A stretch of DNA of 64,000 nt from Chitinophagales bacterium (GCA_026931325.1 JAIXLO010000138.1:42109-106108), one strand, 5' to 3'. Counted from the first letter of the stretch, positions 1-9,330 are shown. The notes: generated by a model not told the origin, from the sequence alone. Program-made: numbers and translations.

Positions 1-207
<207 letters not shown>

Positions 208-227
208 TTATTGATTTTGACTATCGG

Positions 228-235
228 CGAAAATA
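228..235 (-). promoter_or_regulatory. Candidate -7 promoter element for gyrB
   Basis: Read on the minus strand this is TATTTTCG, a one-base variant of the Bacteroidota -7 consensus TAnnTTTG. It lies 41 bp upstream of the gyrB ATG. The same TTCG variant precedes pheT, the transketolase gene and the GHL10 gene. I could not identify a -33 element. Confidence 0.4.
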
Positions 236-342
236 CAAATAAAACATGGCTTAATTGCTTTATTTTTCAATTATTTTATACACTTTTAGAAATATTTTTT
301 ACATATCTATTTTTAATAGATTAAGTTTTTATTCATTTCAAA

Positions 343-350
343 TAGTTTTG
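343..350 (+). promoter_or_regulatory. Candidate -7 promoter element for rimM
   Basis: TAGTTTTG matches the Bacteroidota -7 consensus TAnnTTTG and ends 11 bp before the rimM ATG, implying a very short leader. Confidence 0.4.
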
Positions 351-361
351 TAGTAATTTTT

Positions 362-877
362 ATGAATCAGTACACACATATTGGAAAAATTATAGCAACT
401 TTTGGTACACTTGGAGAGGTTATTTTACAACACTCTTTAGGTAAAAAAACTACACTTAAAGGCACAGAAGCTATTTTTATTGAACTAACAAAAGGTAGTT
501 ATATTCCTTATTTTATTAGCTCTGCTAAAGCAAAAAATCAAGAAGAAACTTGGATAAAATTAGAAGGAATTGATAATAAAGAAACTGCACATAAACTAAT
601 AAGTAAGCAAGTTTGGCTTACAGAAGAAGATTTTAGAAATCAAGTAAGTAAACAAGCTGCTATAAATTTATTGGGCTATACAATTATTGATAATAAAACA
701 ATTATTGGTATTGTAGAAAAGGTAATGGAACAACCACACCAAATTTTATTAATCACTACTTATAAAAACAATGAAGCACTTATTCCATTACACGAAAAAA
801 GCTTGATAAAAATAAATCACACTAAAAAAGAAATTTATGTTCAGCTGCCAGATGGTTTATTAGATATTTATAGTTAA
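362..877 (+). CDS. rimM: Ribosome maturation factor RimM
   Basis: This 171-aa protein matches the size and plan of RimM: an N-terminal beta-barrel (about 5-85, opening with HIGKIIATFGTLGEV, the usual 'G.I...HG..GEV' region) and a C-terminal PRC-barrel-like half (about 95-170, with the terminal PDGLLDIY motif). RimM binds ribosomal protein S19 and helps process 16S rRNA and mature the 30S head. The gene stands alone here: rpsP is not upstream and trmD, its frequent neighbour, is 3.1 kb away on the other strand. The identification rests on family pattern and is good. Confidence 0.85.
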   Translation: MNQYTHIGKIIATFGTLGEVILQHSLGKKTTLKGTEAIFIELTKGSYIPYFISSAKAKNQEETWIKLEGIDNKETAHKLISKQVWLTEEDFRNQVSKQAAINLLGYTIIDNKTIIGIVEKVMEQPHQILLITTYKNNEALIPLHEKSLIKINHTKKEIYVQLPDGLLDIYS

Positions 878-956
878 AATAATTTTCGTCCATTTATTGT
901 ATTAATTACATTTATTGGTTAATGTATTTTCCTTAATCAAAAAAGTCTTTAAATAT

Positions 957-964
957 TATCTTCG
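957..964 (+). promoter_or_regulatory. Candidate -7 promoter element for pheT
   Basis: TATCTTCG, a variant of TAnnTTTG followed by C as at several other starts in this window, lies 20 bp before the pheT ATG. Confidence 0.4.
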
Positions 965-984
965 CTGCCAGAATTATTTTTAAT

Positions 985-3408
985 ATGACTATAAGTTATT
1001 ATTGGCTGAATGAATATTTGCCAGAAAAAATAGAACCAGAAAAACTTTCTAAAATACTTACTTCTGTTGGGCTTGAAGTAGAAAGTATGGAGCATTATCA
1101 AAGTATTAAAGGAGGATTAGAAGGTTTGGTAATTGGCGAAGTTTTGAGCTGTGAACAACATCCAAATGCTGATAAATTAAAAGTTACAACAGTAAATATT
1201 GGTTCAGAAAATATTTTACAAATTGTATGTGGTGCAAGTAATGTAGCTAAAGGACAAAAAGTAGTGGTGGCAACTGTTGGTGCAACTATTTATCCAAAAA
1301 ATTCAGAGCCTCTTACAATGAAAGTTGCTAAAATAAGAGGTGTTGAAAGCTATGGAATGATTTGTGCTGAAGATGAGATTGGTTTATCTGAAAACCATAG
1401 TGGTATTATTGTTTTACCAAATGATGTTGTTGCAGGAACATTAGCAGCAGAATATTTTAAACCATATAATGATATTATTATTGAAATTGGGCTTACACCA
1501 AATCGTATGGATGCAATGAGCCATTATGGTGTAGCAAAAGACATTTGTGCTTACTTAACACATCATAACAAGCAAGAGCTAAAGCCTAAAAATATTTTTA
1601 CAAATAATTTTAAAACAGATAACAATAATTTACCCATAAAAGTTACTGTAGAAAATACTGAAGCTTGCCCAAGATATGCAGGTGTAAGTATTAGTAATAT
1701 TACAGTTAAAGAAAGCCCAGATTGGTTAAAAAATAAACTTACTGCTATTGGTGTAAAATCTATCAATAACATTGTAGATATAACCAATTTTATTTTACAC
1801 GAAACTGGTCAGCCCTTGCATGCTTTTGATGCTGATGCTATTACTAACAATCATGTAATTGTAAAAAAATTACCAAAAAATACTTTGTTCATAACATTAG
1901 ATGAAAAAGAAAGGAAATTATCTGATGAAGATTTAATGATTTGTGATGGCAATGAAAAACCTATGTGTATTGGTGGTGTTTTTGGTGGATTACATAGTGG
2001 TATAAAATCTACTACTCAAAATATTTTTTTAGAGAGTGCTTGTTTTGATGCAACCACTATTCGTAAAACATCAATACTACATGGTTTAAGAACAGATGCT
2101 GCAACAAGATTTGAAAAAGGAGTTGATATAGGCAATACTGTAAATGTTTTACAACGAGCTGCAATGCTAATTAAAGAAATTGCAGGAGGAAATATTTCAA
2201 GCGATATAATAGATATTTATCCAGTAAAAAAAGAAAAGAAAGAAGTTTCTTTAAAACTGCAATATTTAAAAAAATTAAGTGGTAAAAATTATCATCCAGA
2301 TACAGTAAAAAGAATTTTAACTGCATTAGGCTTTGAGCTTATCAAAGAAAGTATTGACGAACTTTGGCTAAAAGTTCCTTACAGTAAACCAGATATTAGT
2401 TTACCTGCTGATATAGTTGAAGAAATTGTAAGAATAGATGGGTTAGATAATATTGAAATTCCAACATCAATTACTATAACGCCACAAACAGATAATGGTG
2501 GAATTAAAGAAGGATTAAAAGAAAAAATTGCTAACTATCTTACTGGTTTAGGGTTTCATGAAATACTTACCAACTCTATTACTAACAGCAAATATTATTC
2601 AGAAGATGTTTTAAATAAAACAGTAAAAATGCTGAATAATTTAAGTGCAGATTTAGATGTACTTAAACCAAATATGTTAGAAACAGGCTTAGAAGTTTTG
2701 GCTTATAATTTAAATAGAAAAAACAACCATTTAAAACTGTATGAATTTGGTAAAACTTATAGTACAGAAGCTGTTGGCAGTTACATAGAAGAAGAACATT
2801 TAACACTTTATCTAACAGGCTTTGAGCATGAAGACAGTTGGAATATTAAAGGAAAAGAAATAAATTTTTATACTATAAAAGGAATTGCAAAAGCAATTGT
2901 AGAGCTTATAGGATTTGATAAAATTGATTTCAAGAAAAATGAATCTAATGCAACAGTATTAGATATTTTTATCAATAAAAAATGTATTGGCAATTTGCAA
3001 GAAGTAGCTAAAGCAAAAACACAACAGTTTGATATTAAGCAACCTGTTTTCTTTATAGATTTTAATTTTTACTCACTTGTAAAAGAGGCATCAACCAAAA
3101 AAATAGTGTATAAAGAAATTAGTAAATTTCCTTCTGTTCAAAGAGATATAGCTTTAGTTGTGCCTAAGAGTACTACTTATTTACAAATTGATGAAGCAGT
3201 AAAAAAACTAAAAATAAACAAGCTACAAAACATAAGACTTTTTGATGTTTTTGAAAGCAACAAATTAGGCAATGATAAAAAATCAATGGCTGTTAATTTT
3301 ACTTTTATTGATGAAGAAAAAACATTGACAGATAAAGAAATTGATTCAATGATGAATAAACTAATTCATCAATTTGAAAAAGAATTATCAGCAGAAATAA
3401 GAAAATAA
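985..3408 (+). CDS. pheT: Phenylalanine--tRNA ligase beta subunit
   Basis: The 807-aa product has the full bacterial PheT plan: N-terminal EMAP/OB-type tRNA-binding domain (about 40-155, with EVLSCEQHPNADKLKV), B3/B4 editing region (about 210-400, with IVDITNFILHETGQPLHAFD), B5 domain (about 405-480) and the C-terminal ferredoxin-fold anticodon-binding domain (about 710-807, with FPSVQRDIALVV). PheT works with PheS in an alpha2-beta2 enzyme that charges tRNA-Phe; pheS is not in the window. It is followed after 28 bp by a small coiled-coil gene and then zapA on the same strand, a neighbourhood I recall from other Bacteroidota. The start is the ATG before TISYYWLNEYLP, the normal N terminus. 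Confidence 0.95.
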   Translation: MTISYYWLNEYLPEKIEPEKLSKILTSVGLEVESMEHYQSIKGGLEGLVIGEVLSCEQHPNADKLKVTTVNIGSENILQIVCGASNVAKGQKVVVATVGATIYPKNSEPLTMKVAKIRGVESYGMICAEDEIGLSENHSGIIVLPNDVVAGTLAAEYFKPYNDIIIEIGLTPNRMDAMSHYGVAKDICAYLTHHNKQELKPKNIFTNNFKTDNNNLPIKVTVENTEACPRYAGVSISNITVKESPDWLKNKLTAIGVKSINNIVDITNFILHETGQPLHAFDADAITNNHVIVKKLPKNTLFITLDEKERKLSDEDLMICDGNEKPMCIGGVFGGLHSGIKSTTQNIFLESACFDATTIRKTSILHGLRTDAATRFEKGVDIGNTVNVLQRAAMLIKEIAGGNISSDIIDIYPVKKEKKEVSLKLQYLKKLSGKNYHPDTVKRILTALGFELIKESIDELWLKVPYSKPDISLPADIVEEIVRIDGLDNIEIPTSITITPQTDNGGIKEGLKEKIANYLTGLGFHEILTNSITNSKYYSEDVLNKTVKMLNNLSADLDVLKPNMLETGLEVLAYNLNRKNNHLKLYEFGKTYSTEAVGSYIEEEHLTLYLTGFEHEDSWNIKGKEINFYTIKGIAKAIVELIGFDKIDFKKNESNATVLDIFINKKCIGNLQEVAKAKTQQFDIKQPVFFIDFNFYSLVKEASTKKIVYKEISKFPSVQRDIALVVPKSTTYLQIDEAVKKLKINKLQNIRLFDVFESNKLGNDKKSMAVNFTFIDEEKTLTDKEIDSMMNKLIHQFEKELSAEIRK

Positions 3409-3422
3409 TTATTGGTATTGTT

Positions 3423-3430
3423 TACTTTTG
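3423..3430 (+). promoter_or_regulatory. Candidate -7 promoter element for the coiled-coil gene and zapA
   Basis: TACTTTTG fits TAnnTTTG exactly and ends only 6 bp before the ATG at 3437. If used, the mRNA would be leaderless or nearly so, and the small gene plus zapA could be transcribed independently of pheT. Confidence 0.4.
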
Positions 3431-3436
3431 TAACAA

Positions 3437-3691
3437 ATGAATACAACAATAGATACACTATTATTGGTGTTGCAAAATAAATTGCAACAAGTGTTAAAAC
3501 AATATCGTGTACTTCAAAACGAAAATGAACAATTAAAAAAAGAAATAGAAAAAAGTAAAAAAATAAGTAAAGAATCCTTTCAAGCATTGCAACATTTAAA
3601 AAACTCTAATACATCTGACTTAGAAAAGAAAATTGATAAATACATTGAAGAAATTGATAGATGCTTGGCTTTACTAAATACTTCAATTTAA
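3437..3691 (+). CDS. Small coiled-coil protein upstream of zapA (unknown function)
   Basis: I do not recognise a named family. The 84-aa product is almost entirely a predicted coiled coil (about 8-80): heptad-like leucines in TLLLVLQNKLQQVLKQYRVL and a run of Lys/Glu around residues 30-50. There is no signal peptide or membrane segment. It lies 28 bp after pheT and 9 bp before zapA on the same strand, so co-expression with the FtsZ-ring protein ZapA is likely. Size, coiled-coil nature and position suggest a division-ring accessory protein analogous to ZapB, but this is inference from context. Codon use looks like that of its neighbours, supporting a real gene. Confidence 0.75.
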   Translation: MNTTIDTLLLVLQNKLQQVLKQYRVLQNENEQLKKEIEKSKKISKESFQALQHLKNSNTSDLEKKIDKYIEEIDRCLALLNTSI

Positions 3692-3700
3692 TTTTATAAA

Positions 3701-4006
3701 ATGTCTGAATTAATTATTGCCAATATTGTTATTGCTGATAGAACTTATCGTTTAAAAATAGATGCCAACGAAGAAGAATTGGTAAGAAAAACAGTGAAAA
3801 TAATTAATGATAAAATTTTAGACTTTAAAGAAAACTTTGCAGGAAAAGATATGCAAGATTATATAAGTATGGCTTTACTTTGGTTTGCTACAGAACAAAA
3901 TAAAACTGGTGAAGCTATGATTACTTTACAAGAAACCGAAAATAAACTTAAAGCTTTTGAGCAACACTTAGATAAAGTGATTAATGAACTTCAAGATAAA
4001 AACTAA
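3701..4006 (+). CDS. zapA: Cell division protein ZapA
   Basis: The 101-aa product matches ZapA: an N-terminal globular domain (about 1-50, with IANIVIADRTYRLKIDANEE and the early helix beginning EELVRKTVKIINDK) followed by a C-terminal helix for coiled-coil dimer and tetramer formation (about 60-101). ZapA bundles FtsZ filaments at the division septum. It follows the coiled-coil gene by 9 bp and ends 9 bp from the convergent trmD stop, so there is no room for a separate terminator. Confidence 0.85.
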   Translation: MSELIIANIVIADRTYRLKIDANEEELVRKTVKIINDKILDFKENFAGKDMQDYISMALLWFATEQNKTGEAMITLQETENKLKAFEQHLDKVINELQDKN

Positions 4007-4015
4007 ATATCTTTC

Positions 4016-4687
4016 TTACAATAAATCTGGTCTTCTTTCTTGTGTTCTTTTTAAAGATTGTTCATTACGCCATTCTTCTATTTTTTTAGGATCGCCTTGT
4101 AATAATATTTCTGGCACTTGCCATTGATTAAAATTTGCTGGTCTTGTATAAACGGGTGGTGCTAATAAATTATCCTGAAAAGAATCAGTTAGTGCAGAGG
4201 TTTCATCATTTAACACACCTGGCAATAAACGTCCAATTGCATCTACAACTACAGCTGCAGCAAGCTCTCCACCACTTAAAACATAATCACCTATAGAAAT
4301 TTCCATTGTTACATAATGCTCTCTTATTCTTTCATCAATACCTTTATAATGGCCACAAATAATTAAAATATTTTCTTTTAAGGAAAGCCTATTTGCAGTT
4401 TGCTGATTAAAAGTTTTTCCATCTGGTGTCATGTAAATTATTTCATCAAATTTTTTTTCTTGTTGCAATTCTTCAATAGCATTTGCCAAAGGCTCACACA
4501 TAATTACCATTCCTGCACCACCACCATATTGATAATCATCAACCTGACCATGTTTGTTTATTGCCCATTTTCTAAGATTATGAAGATGTATATGTAACAA
4601 TCCTTTTTCTTTTGCACGTTTTAAAATGCTATGAGCAAAAGAGCTCTCTAATAATTCTGGTGCTACAGATAAAATATGTATTTGCAT
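4016..4687 (-). CDS. trmD: tRNA (guanine-N1)-methyltransferase TrmD
   Basis: TrmD methylates G37 of tRNAs with S-adenosylmethionine, preventing +1 frameshifting. The 223-aa product carries the SPOUT trefoil-knot signatures: YGGGAGMVIMCEPL, IICGHYKGIDERI and the knot segment ISIGDYVLSGGELAA, plus the C-terminal R-P-x-x-L ending. I chose the ATG at 4685-4687 because MQIHILSVAPELL is the family N terminus; a longer reading from an upstream TTG adds six residues without family support. It lies downstream of the S4-domain gene on the same strand and apart from rimM, its usual operon partner. Confidence 0.93.
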   Translation of the reverse strand: MQIHILSVAPELLESSFAHSILKRAKEKGLLHIHLHNLRKWAINKHGQVDDYQYGGGAGMVIMCEPLANAIEELQQEKKFDEIIYMTPDGKTFNQQTANRLSLKENILIICGHYKGIDERIREHYVTMEISIGDYVLSGGELAAAVVVDAIGRLLPGVLNDETSALTDSFQDNLLAPPVYTRPANFNQWQVPEILLQGDPKKIEEWRNEQSLKRTQERRPDLL

Positions 4688-4721
4688 AAAATTTTTTCTA
4701 ACCAATTAATAAAAATCAACT

Positions 4722-5117
4722 CTATTCTTCCTCTTCAAAATTTAAAAAATTATCAATATCTCTTCTTTGCTTTTTGGTTGGTCTGCCTATTTTACTTAAA
4801 ATTTTTCCTGTATGAAAAGAAGGTGCTGTAAACTGAATAGCTGCTTTTTCTTCTGGTGGTGTAATATCTACATAATATTTGATAGCTTCTGTATAAGCAA
4901 CTCTTTTATCTATTAAACCTATTACTTTAATAACCCATTTTCTTGCTTCTGTTTTAACTTCATATTCATCTCCAACACTAACAGCTTTAGAAGCTTTTAC
5001 AGAATTGCCATGTAGTTTTACTTTGCCTTTATCACAAGCTTCTGCTGCAATATTTCTTGTTTTAAACAATCTTATTGACCACAAATATTTATCTATTCTT
5101 ATTTTTTCTGTACGCAT
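4722..5117 (-). CDS. hslR: S4-domain RNA-binding protein, Hsp15-like
   Basis: The 131-aa protein opens with an S4 RNA-binding domain (residues about 6-65: IRIDKYLWSIRLFKTRN... then CDKGKVKLHGNSVKASKAV), as in heat-shock protein 15, which binds free 50S subunits carrying stalled nascent chains and helps recycle them. The C terminus ends in the basic segment GRPTKKQRRDIDNFL, typical of Hsp15 relatives. It is transcribed ahead of trmD with a 34-bp gap. A TAACTTTG element lies 16 bp upstream of the ATG. Bacteroidota members of this family are often named only 'RNA-binding S4 domain-containing protein', so the symbol is tentative. Confidence 0.8.
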   Translation of the reverse strand: MRTEKIRIDKYLWSIRLFKTRNIAAEACDKGKVKLHGNSVKASKAVSVGDEYEVKTEARKWVIKVIGLIDKRVAYTEAIKYYVDITPPEEKAAIQFTAPSFHTGKILSKIGRPTKKQRRDIDNFLNFEEEE

Positions 5118-5133
5118 ATTCTATTATGTTTTG

Positions 5134-5141
5134 CAAAGTTA
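5134..5141 (-). promoter_or_regulatory. Candidate -7 promoter element for the S4-domain gene
   Basis: On the minus strand the sequence reads TAACTTTG followed by C, an exact match to TAnnTTTG, 16 bp upstream of the ATG. Confidence 0.5.
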
Positions 5142-5208
5142 TTATATCAAAAGAACAAAGATTTTAATAAACTAAAAACTCATCTTTATCATAACACTTA
5201 GTCTGCCT

Positions 5209-5216
5209 TATCTTTG
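5209..5216 (+). promoter_or_regulatory. Candidate -7 promoter element for alaS
   Basis: TATCTTTG followed by C is an exact TAnnTTTG match, 27 bp upstream of the chosen ATG. It overlaps a TTG at 5214 that could extend the reading frame, which argues against translation starting there. Confidence 0.5.
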
Positions 5217-5243
5217 CTGCCCTTAATTATTGTATTTTTTATG

Positions 5244-7892
5244 ATGACTTCTTCTGAAATAAGACAACATTTTTTAGATTTTTTTAAAACTAAAGGACAT
5301 AGCATTGTTCCTTCTGCACCAATAGTAGTAAAAAACGATCCAACACTTTTATTTACCAATGCTGGAATGAATCAGTTTAAAGATTATTTTTTAGGAAATA
5401 AACAACCCGAAAATCCACGTATTGCCGATACACAAAAATGCTTAAGAGTTAGTGGTAAACATAATGATTTAGAAGAAGTAGGTGTAGATACTTATCATCA
5501 CACTATGTTTGAAATGTTGGGTAATTGGAGCTTTGGAGATTATTTTAAAACAGAAGCCATTGCTTGGAGCTGGGAATTACTTACAGAAGTGTATAAATTA
5601 GATAAAGACAGATTATATGTAACCATTTTTGAAGGAGATGAAAAAGAAGGTTTACCTAAAGATGATGAAGCTTATAACGAATGGAAAAAAGTAATTGCTG
5701 AAGACAGAATTTTATTAGGCAATAAAAAAGATAATTTTTGGGAAATGGGAGATACAGGACCTTGTGGACCTTGTACTGAAATTCATGTTGATTGCAGAAC
5801 TGATGAAGAAAGAAAATTAGTTGATGGTAAAACATTAGTCAATAATGATCATCCACAAGTAATAGAAATTTGGAACAATGTATTTATACAGTTTAATAGA
5901 AAAAAAGATGGAAGCCTTGAACAACTACCAGCAAAACACGTTGATACAGGAATGGGCTTTGAACGTTTGGTAAGAGTTATTCAAAATAAATCAAGCAATT
6001 ACGATACAGACGTTTTTACAGGAACTATTGAAGCAGTTGAAAAAATTGTTGGAAAAAAATATAATTCATTAGCAACAAACTCACCTTCCTTTGAAGCAAG
6101 TTGGAGAGAGGCTGTTGCATTTCGTGTAATGGCAGACCATATAAGAGCCATAGCATTTACTATTGCTGATGGACAATTACCAAGCAATACAGGTGCTGGT
6201 TATGTTATAAGAAGAATTTTAAGAAGAGCAGTACGATACTACTATTCTTATTTAGATTATAAACAACCATTATTATTTCAATTATTGCCAGTAATTGCTG
6301 CACAGTTTGAAAATGTTTTTCCTGAATTAAAACAACAATTAGATTTTGTAACTAAAGTAATTAAAGAAGAAGAAGAGGCTTTTTTAAGAACTTTAGATAA
6401 AGGATTAAAATTAATTGATGAAATCATCATTTCAACCAATGCCACTTCCTCTAAAATAATTGATGGTAAAGTTGCTTTTGAGTTATTTGATACTTATGGT
6501 TTTCCAATAGATTTAACAAGGTTAATTGCAAATGAACATAATTTATCTATTGATGAAAAAGGATTTGATATAGCCTTACAACAACAAAAAGAAAGAAGCA
6601 GAGCAGCTACAGCTATTGACACAGAAGACTGGATAAATATTCATGAAGGAGAATCTATATTTATTGGTTACAATACATTACAAACAAAAACACAAGTTTT
6701 AAAATACAGAAAAATTAAAGCAAAAGGCAAAGAGGCTTTTCAAATAGTTTTAAAAGAAACTCCTTTTTATGCTGAAAGTGGTGGTCAGGTAGGCGATAAA
6801 GGAATTTTATTAATTGATGATAAAGAAATAACTATTACTGATACAAAAAAAGAAAATAATTTAATCATTCACTTTACAGAATTTTTACCTGAAAATATAA
6901 ATTGGCAAAAAGATACAACAGCAACAGTTTATACAGCTGTAAGAAATGCAACAGCAGCCAACCATAGTGCTACTCATTTGTTACATGCTGCTTTAAGAAA
7001 AGTTTTAGGAACACATGTTGCACAAAAAGGAAGTTTGGTAAATGACCACTACTTACGTTTTGACTTTTCTCATTTTGCAAAAGTTACTGATGAAGAAATT
7101 GTACAAATAGAAAAAATTGTCAATGAAAAAATTAGAGAAAATATTCCTGTTATAATAAAAGAAATGAAAAAAGATGATGCTGTAGCAATGGGAGCAATGG
7201 CATTGTTTGGAGAAAAATATGGCGATATAGTTCGTGTGGTAATTATAGATCCTGCATATTCTGTAGAGCTTTGTGGAGGAACACATGTAGGTAATACAGG
7301 AGAACTTGGATTCTTTAAAATAAAACATGAAACTGCTGTTGCTGCTGGTGTTAGAAGAATAGAAGCCTTAAGTAGTACTGCTGCTGAAGAATTTGTTAAT
7401 GAACAATTGCATCAACTACAAGAAGTAAAAACTGCTTTCAACAATCCTAAAGAACTTTTAAAAGCTATTGAAAATACTTTAGTAGAAAATAAAGAATTAA
7501 AAAAGAAAATTGAAAGTTTAGAAGCTAAACAACTTGCCTCTTTAAAACAAGAACTTTCCAATAAAATTGAAACCATCAACAACATAAAATTTATTGGTGC
7601 TATTGTAGAATTAAACAATGCAGATAGTATAAAAAAATTAGCTTATGACTTTAAAGAAAATGCAGATGTAGCAGTTATTGTAGCAAATATTGCTGGCAAA
7701 GCAAGTGTTGCCATAATGTTACAAGAAAACATTGTTAATACTAAAAACTTAGAAGCACAAAAAATTATTAAAGACCATATTGCACCAATAATAAAAGGCG
7801 GTGGTGGTGGACAAAAAACTTTAGCAACTGCTGGCGGACAAGATGTAAGTAATTTGCAAAATGTAATAGAAGTAATAAAAGGTTTACTATAA
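5244..7892 (+). CDS. alaS: Alanine--tRNA ligase
   Basis: The 882-aa enzyme has the standard AlaRS plan: class II catalytic domain (about 1-450, with FLDFFKTKGHSIVPSAP and the MGDTGPCGPCTEIH motif), editing domain with the zinc-binding NHSATHLLH and CGGTHV motifs (about 560-680), and a C-terminal DHHA1 domain with the glycine-rich GGGGGQKTLATAGG segment. It charges tRNA-Ala and clears mischarged Ser or Gly. Two adjacent ATGs (5241, 5244) are possible; MTSSEIRQHFLDFF is the usual start. A TTG at 5214 would add hydrophobic residues and overlaps the probable promoter, so I rejected it. Confidence 0.96.
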   Translation: MTSSEIRQHFLDFFKTKGHSIVPSAPIVVKNDPTLLFTNAGMNQFKDYFLGNKQPENPRIADTQKCLRVSGKHNDLEEVGVDTYHHTMFEMLGNWSFGDYFKTEAIAWSWELLTEVYKLDKDRLYVTIFEGDEKEGLPKDDEAYNEWKKVIAEDRILLGNKKDNFWEMGDTGPCGPCTEIHVDCRTDEERKLVDGKTLVNNDHPQVIEIWNNVFIQFNRKKDGSLEQLPAKHVDTGMGFERLVRVIQNKSSNYDTDVFTGTIEAVEKIVGKKYNSLATNSPSFEASWREAVAFRVMADHIRAIAFTIADGQLPSNTGAGYVIRRILRRAVRYYYSYLDYKQPLLFQLLPVIAAQFENVFPELKQQLDFVTKVIKEEEEAFLRTLDKGLKLIDEIIISTNATSSKIIDGKVAFELFDTYGFPIDLTRLIANEHNLSIDEKGFDIALQQQKERSRAATAIDTEDWINIHEGESIFIGYNTLQTKTQVLKYRKIKAKGKEAFQIVLKETPFYAESGGQVGDKGILLIDDKEITITDTKKENNLIIHFTEFLPENINWQKDTTATVYTAVRNATAANHSATHLLHAALRKVLGTHVAQKGSLVNDHYLRFDFSHFAKVTDEEIVQIEKIVNEKIRENIPVIIKEMKKDDAVAMGAMALFGEKYGDIVRVVIIDPAYSVELCGGTHVGNTGELGFFKIKHETAVAAGVRRIEALSSTAAEEFVNEQLHQLQEVKTAFNNPKELLKAIENTLVENKELKKKIESLEAKQLASLKQELSNKIETINNIKFIGAIVELNNADSIKKLAYDFKENADVAVIVANIAGKASVAIMLQENIVNTKNLEAQKIIKDHIAPIIKGGGGGQKTLATAGGQDVSNLQNVIEVIKGLL

Positions 7893-7926
7893 TATTTACA
7901 TCTATTAAACTATTTAAAAATCACAC

Positions 7927-7963
7927 AGAAAATATAATTCATCTCCACTGGAGGGGTTTGGGG
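7927..7963. repeat. Copy 1 of a short dispersed repeat with a CTCC/GGAG hairpin
   Basis: In the alaS-thiolase gap, AGAAAATATAATT is followed after three bases by the small palindrome CTCCACTGGAG and then a G-rich run. The same arrangement (same 13-base lead, then CTCCACTAGAGGG and a G-rich run) occurs at 42100-42136. Two intergenic copies 34 kb apart in otherwise unrelated contexts point to a dispersed repeat. I see nothing coding in it. Confidence 0.6.
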
Positions 7964-8052
7964 TATTTAATTATATTAAATAAACAACATACAATATTCA
8001 ACTTTTCATTTATTAAAGGAAAAGCAATTCAGACAACATAAAATTCTATTAA

Positions 8053-9228
8053 CTAAAGATTTTCAATAATTCCAGCAATACCTTGCCCTCCACCAACACA
8101 AGCTGTTACTATTCCATACTTTTTATTCAACCGTTTCATATCATTTAAAATTTGTACAGTAAGTTTTGAACCTGTACAACCTAATGGATGACCTAAAGCT
8201 ATTGCACCTCCATTTATATTTACAATATCATTATTTAGTCCTAATTCTCTAATAACTGCAACACTTTGAGATGCAAATGCTTCATTTAATTCTATCAAAT
8301 CAATATCTTGAATATTCATTCCTGCCTGTTTTAAAACTTTAGGTACAGCAGATACAGGTCCCATACCCATTATTCTTGGATGAACTCCAGCACTTGCACA
8401 ATTTACTAATCTGCCAATAGGTTTAATATTTAATTCATTTATCATTCTTTCGCTCATAACAATTACAAAAGAAGCTCCATCACTTGTTTGAGAACTATTA
8501 CCAGCTGTAACTGTTCCTCCTTGAGCAAAAACAGGTTTTAATTTTGCTAATCCCTCTAAAGTAGTATCAGCACGTAAGCCTTCATCTGTATCAACTACAT
8601 AACTTCGAACTGCTTTTTTCCCTTTTTCATTTATATAAACTTCTTCAACTGTAATAGGTAAAATACCAGATTTAAAATATCCTTCTTTTATAGCAATAGC
8701 TGCTTTTCTATGAGAGTGATATGCAAATTCATCTTGTTGTTCACGTGTTACATTAAATTCTTTTGCTACAGCTTCTGCTGTAAGTCCCATACTTAAATAA
8801 TAATCAGGATCATCTTTAGCAATGTTATAAGAAGGTACAGTTTTCCAACCTGCTGTGGGTACAAGGCTCATACTTTCTGTTCCTCCAGCAATAATACATT
8901 CTGCCATACCAGTTCTTATTTTTGCTGTTGCCATTGCAATACTTTCTAATCCACTTGCACAATAACGATTTATTGTAATTCCTGGAACTTCAATTCCTAA
9001 AGCTTTTGCAGCAATTATTCTTCCAAATTGTAAGCCTTGTTCAGCTTCTGGTACAGCATTGCCTACAATTACATCATCTATTCTTTTTATATCTAAATTT
9101 GGAATAGTAGCAACCAATCCTTTAATTACTTCAACAGCTAAATCATCTGGACGATAAAAACGAAAGCCTCCTTTTTTACTTTTTGTAACAGCTGTTCTAT
9201 AACCTGCTACAATATATGCTTCTTGCAT
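8053..9228 (-). CDS. Thiolase (acetyl-CoA C-acyltransferase)
   Basis: The 391-aa protein is a full-length type II thiolase. The acylated nucleophile is Cys90 in NRYCASGLESIA. The C-terminal motifs NGGAIALGHPLGCTGSK (His347) and CVGGGQGI (Cys377) supply the other catalytic residues. It either cleaves 3-ketoacyl-CoA in beta-oxidation (FadA-like) or condenses acetyl-CoA; which direction cannot be told from sequence. No FadB-type multienzyme gene lies next to it. TACATTTG lies 20 bp upstream of the ATG, so it is probably a single-gene transcript. Confidence 0.92.
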   Translation of the reverse strand: MQEAYIVAGYRTAVTKSKKGGFRFYRPDDLAVEVIKGLVATIPNLDIKRIDDVIVGNAVPEAEQGLQFGRIIAAKALGIEVPGITINRYCASGLESIAMATAKIRTGMAECIIAGGTESMSLVPTAGWKTVPSYNIAKDDPDYYLSMGLTAEAVAKEFNVTREQQDEFAYHSHRKAAIAIKEGYFKSGILPITVEEVYINEKGKKAVRSYVVDTDEGLRADTTLEGLAKLKPVFAQGGTVTAGNSSQTSDGASFVIVMSERMINELNIKPIGRLVNCASAGVHPRIMGMGPVSAVPKVLKQAGMNIQDIDLIELNEAFASQSVAVIRELGLNNDIVNINGGAIALGHPLGCTGSKLTVQILNDMKRLNKKYGIVTACVGGGQGIAGIIENL

Positions 9229-9248
9229 AAAATTTATTTTTTAAACAT

Positions 9249-9256
9249 CAAATGTA
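9249..9256 (-). promoter_or_regulatory. Candidate -7 promoter element for the thiolase gene
   Basis: On the minus strand it reads TACATTTG, an exact TAnnTTTG match, 20 bp upstream of the ATG. Confidence 0.45.
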
Positions 9257-9330
9257 CAGAAAGTTGTTTATGCAACCAATATTTAATTTTAAATAATTAA
9301 ATAGTTTTTTTAAAGAAATGATTTATAGTC

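Noticed and set aside
5214-5243. Longer alaS starting at TTG 5214
   Set aside because: It adds a hydrophobic nonapeptide absent from AlaRS proteins and overlaps an exact -7 promoter match; ATG 5241/5244 fits the family.
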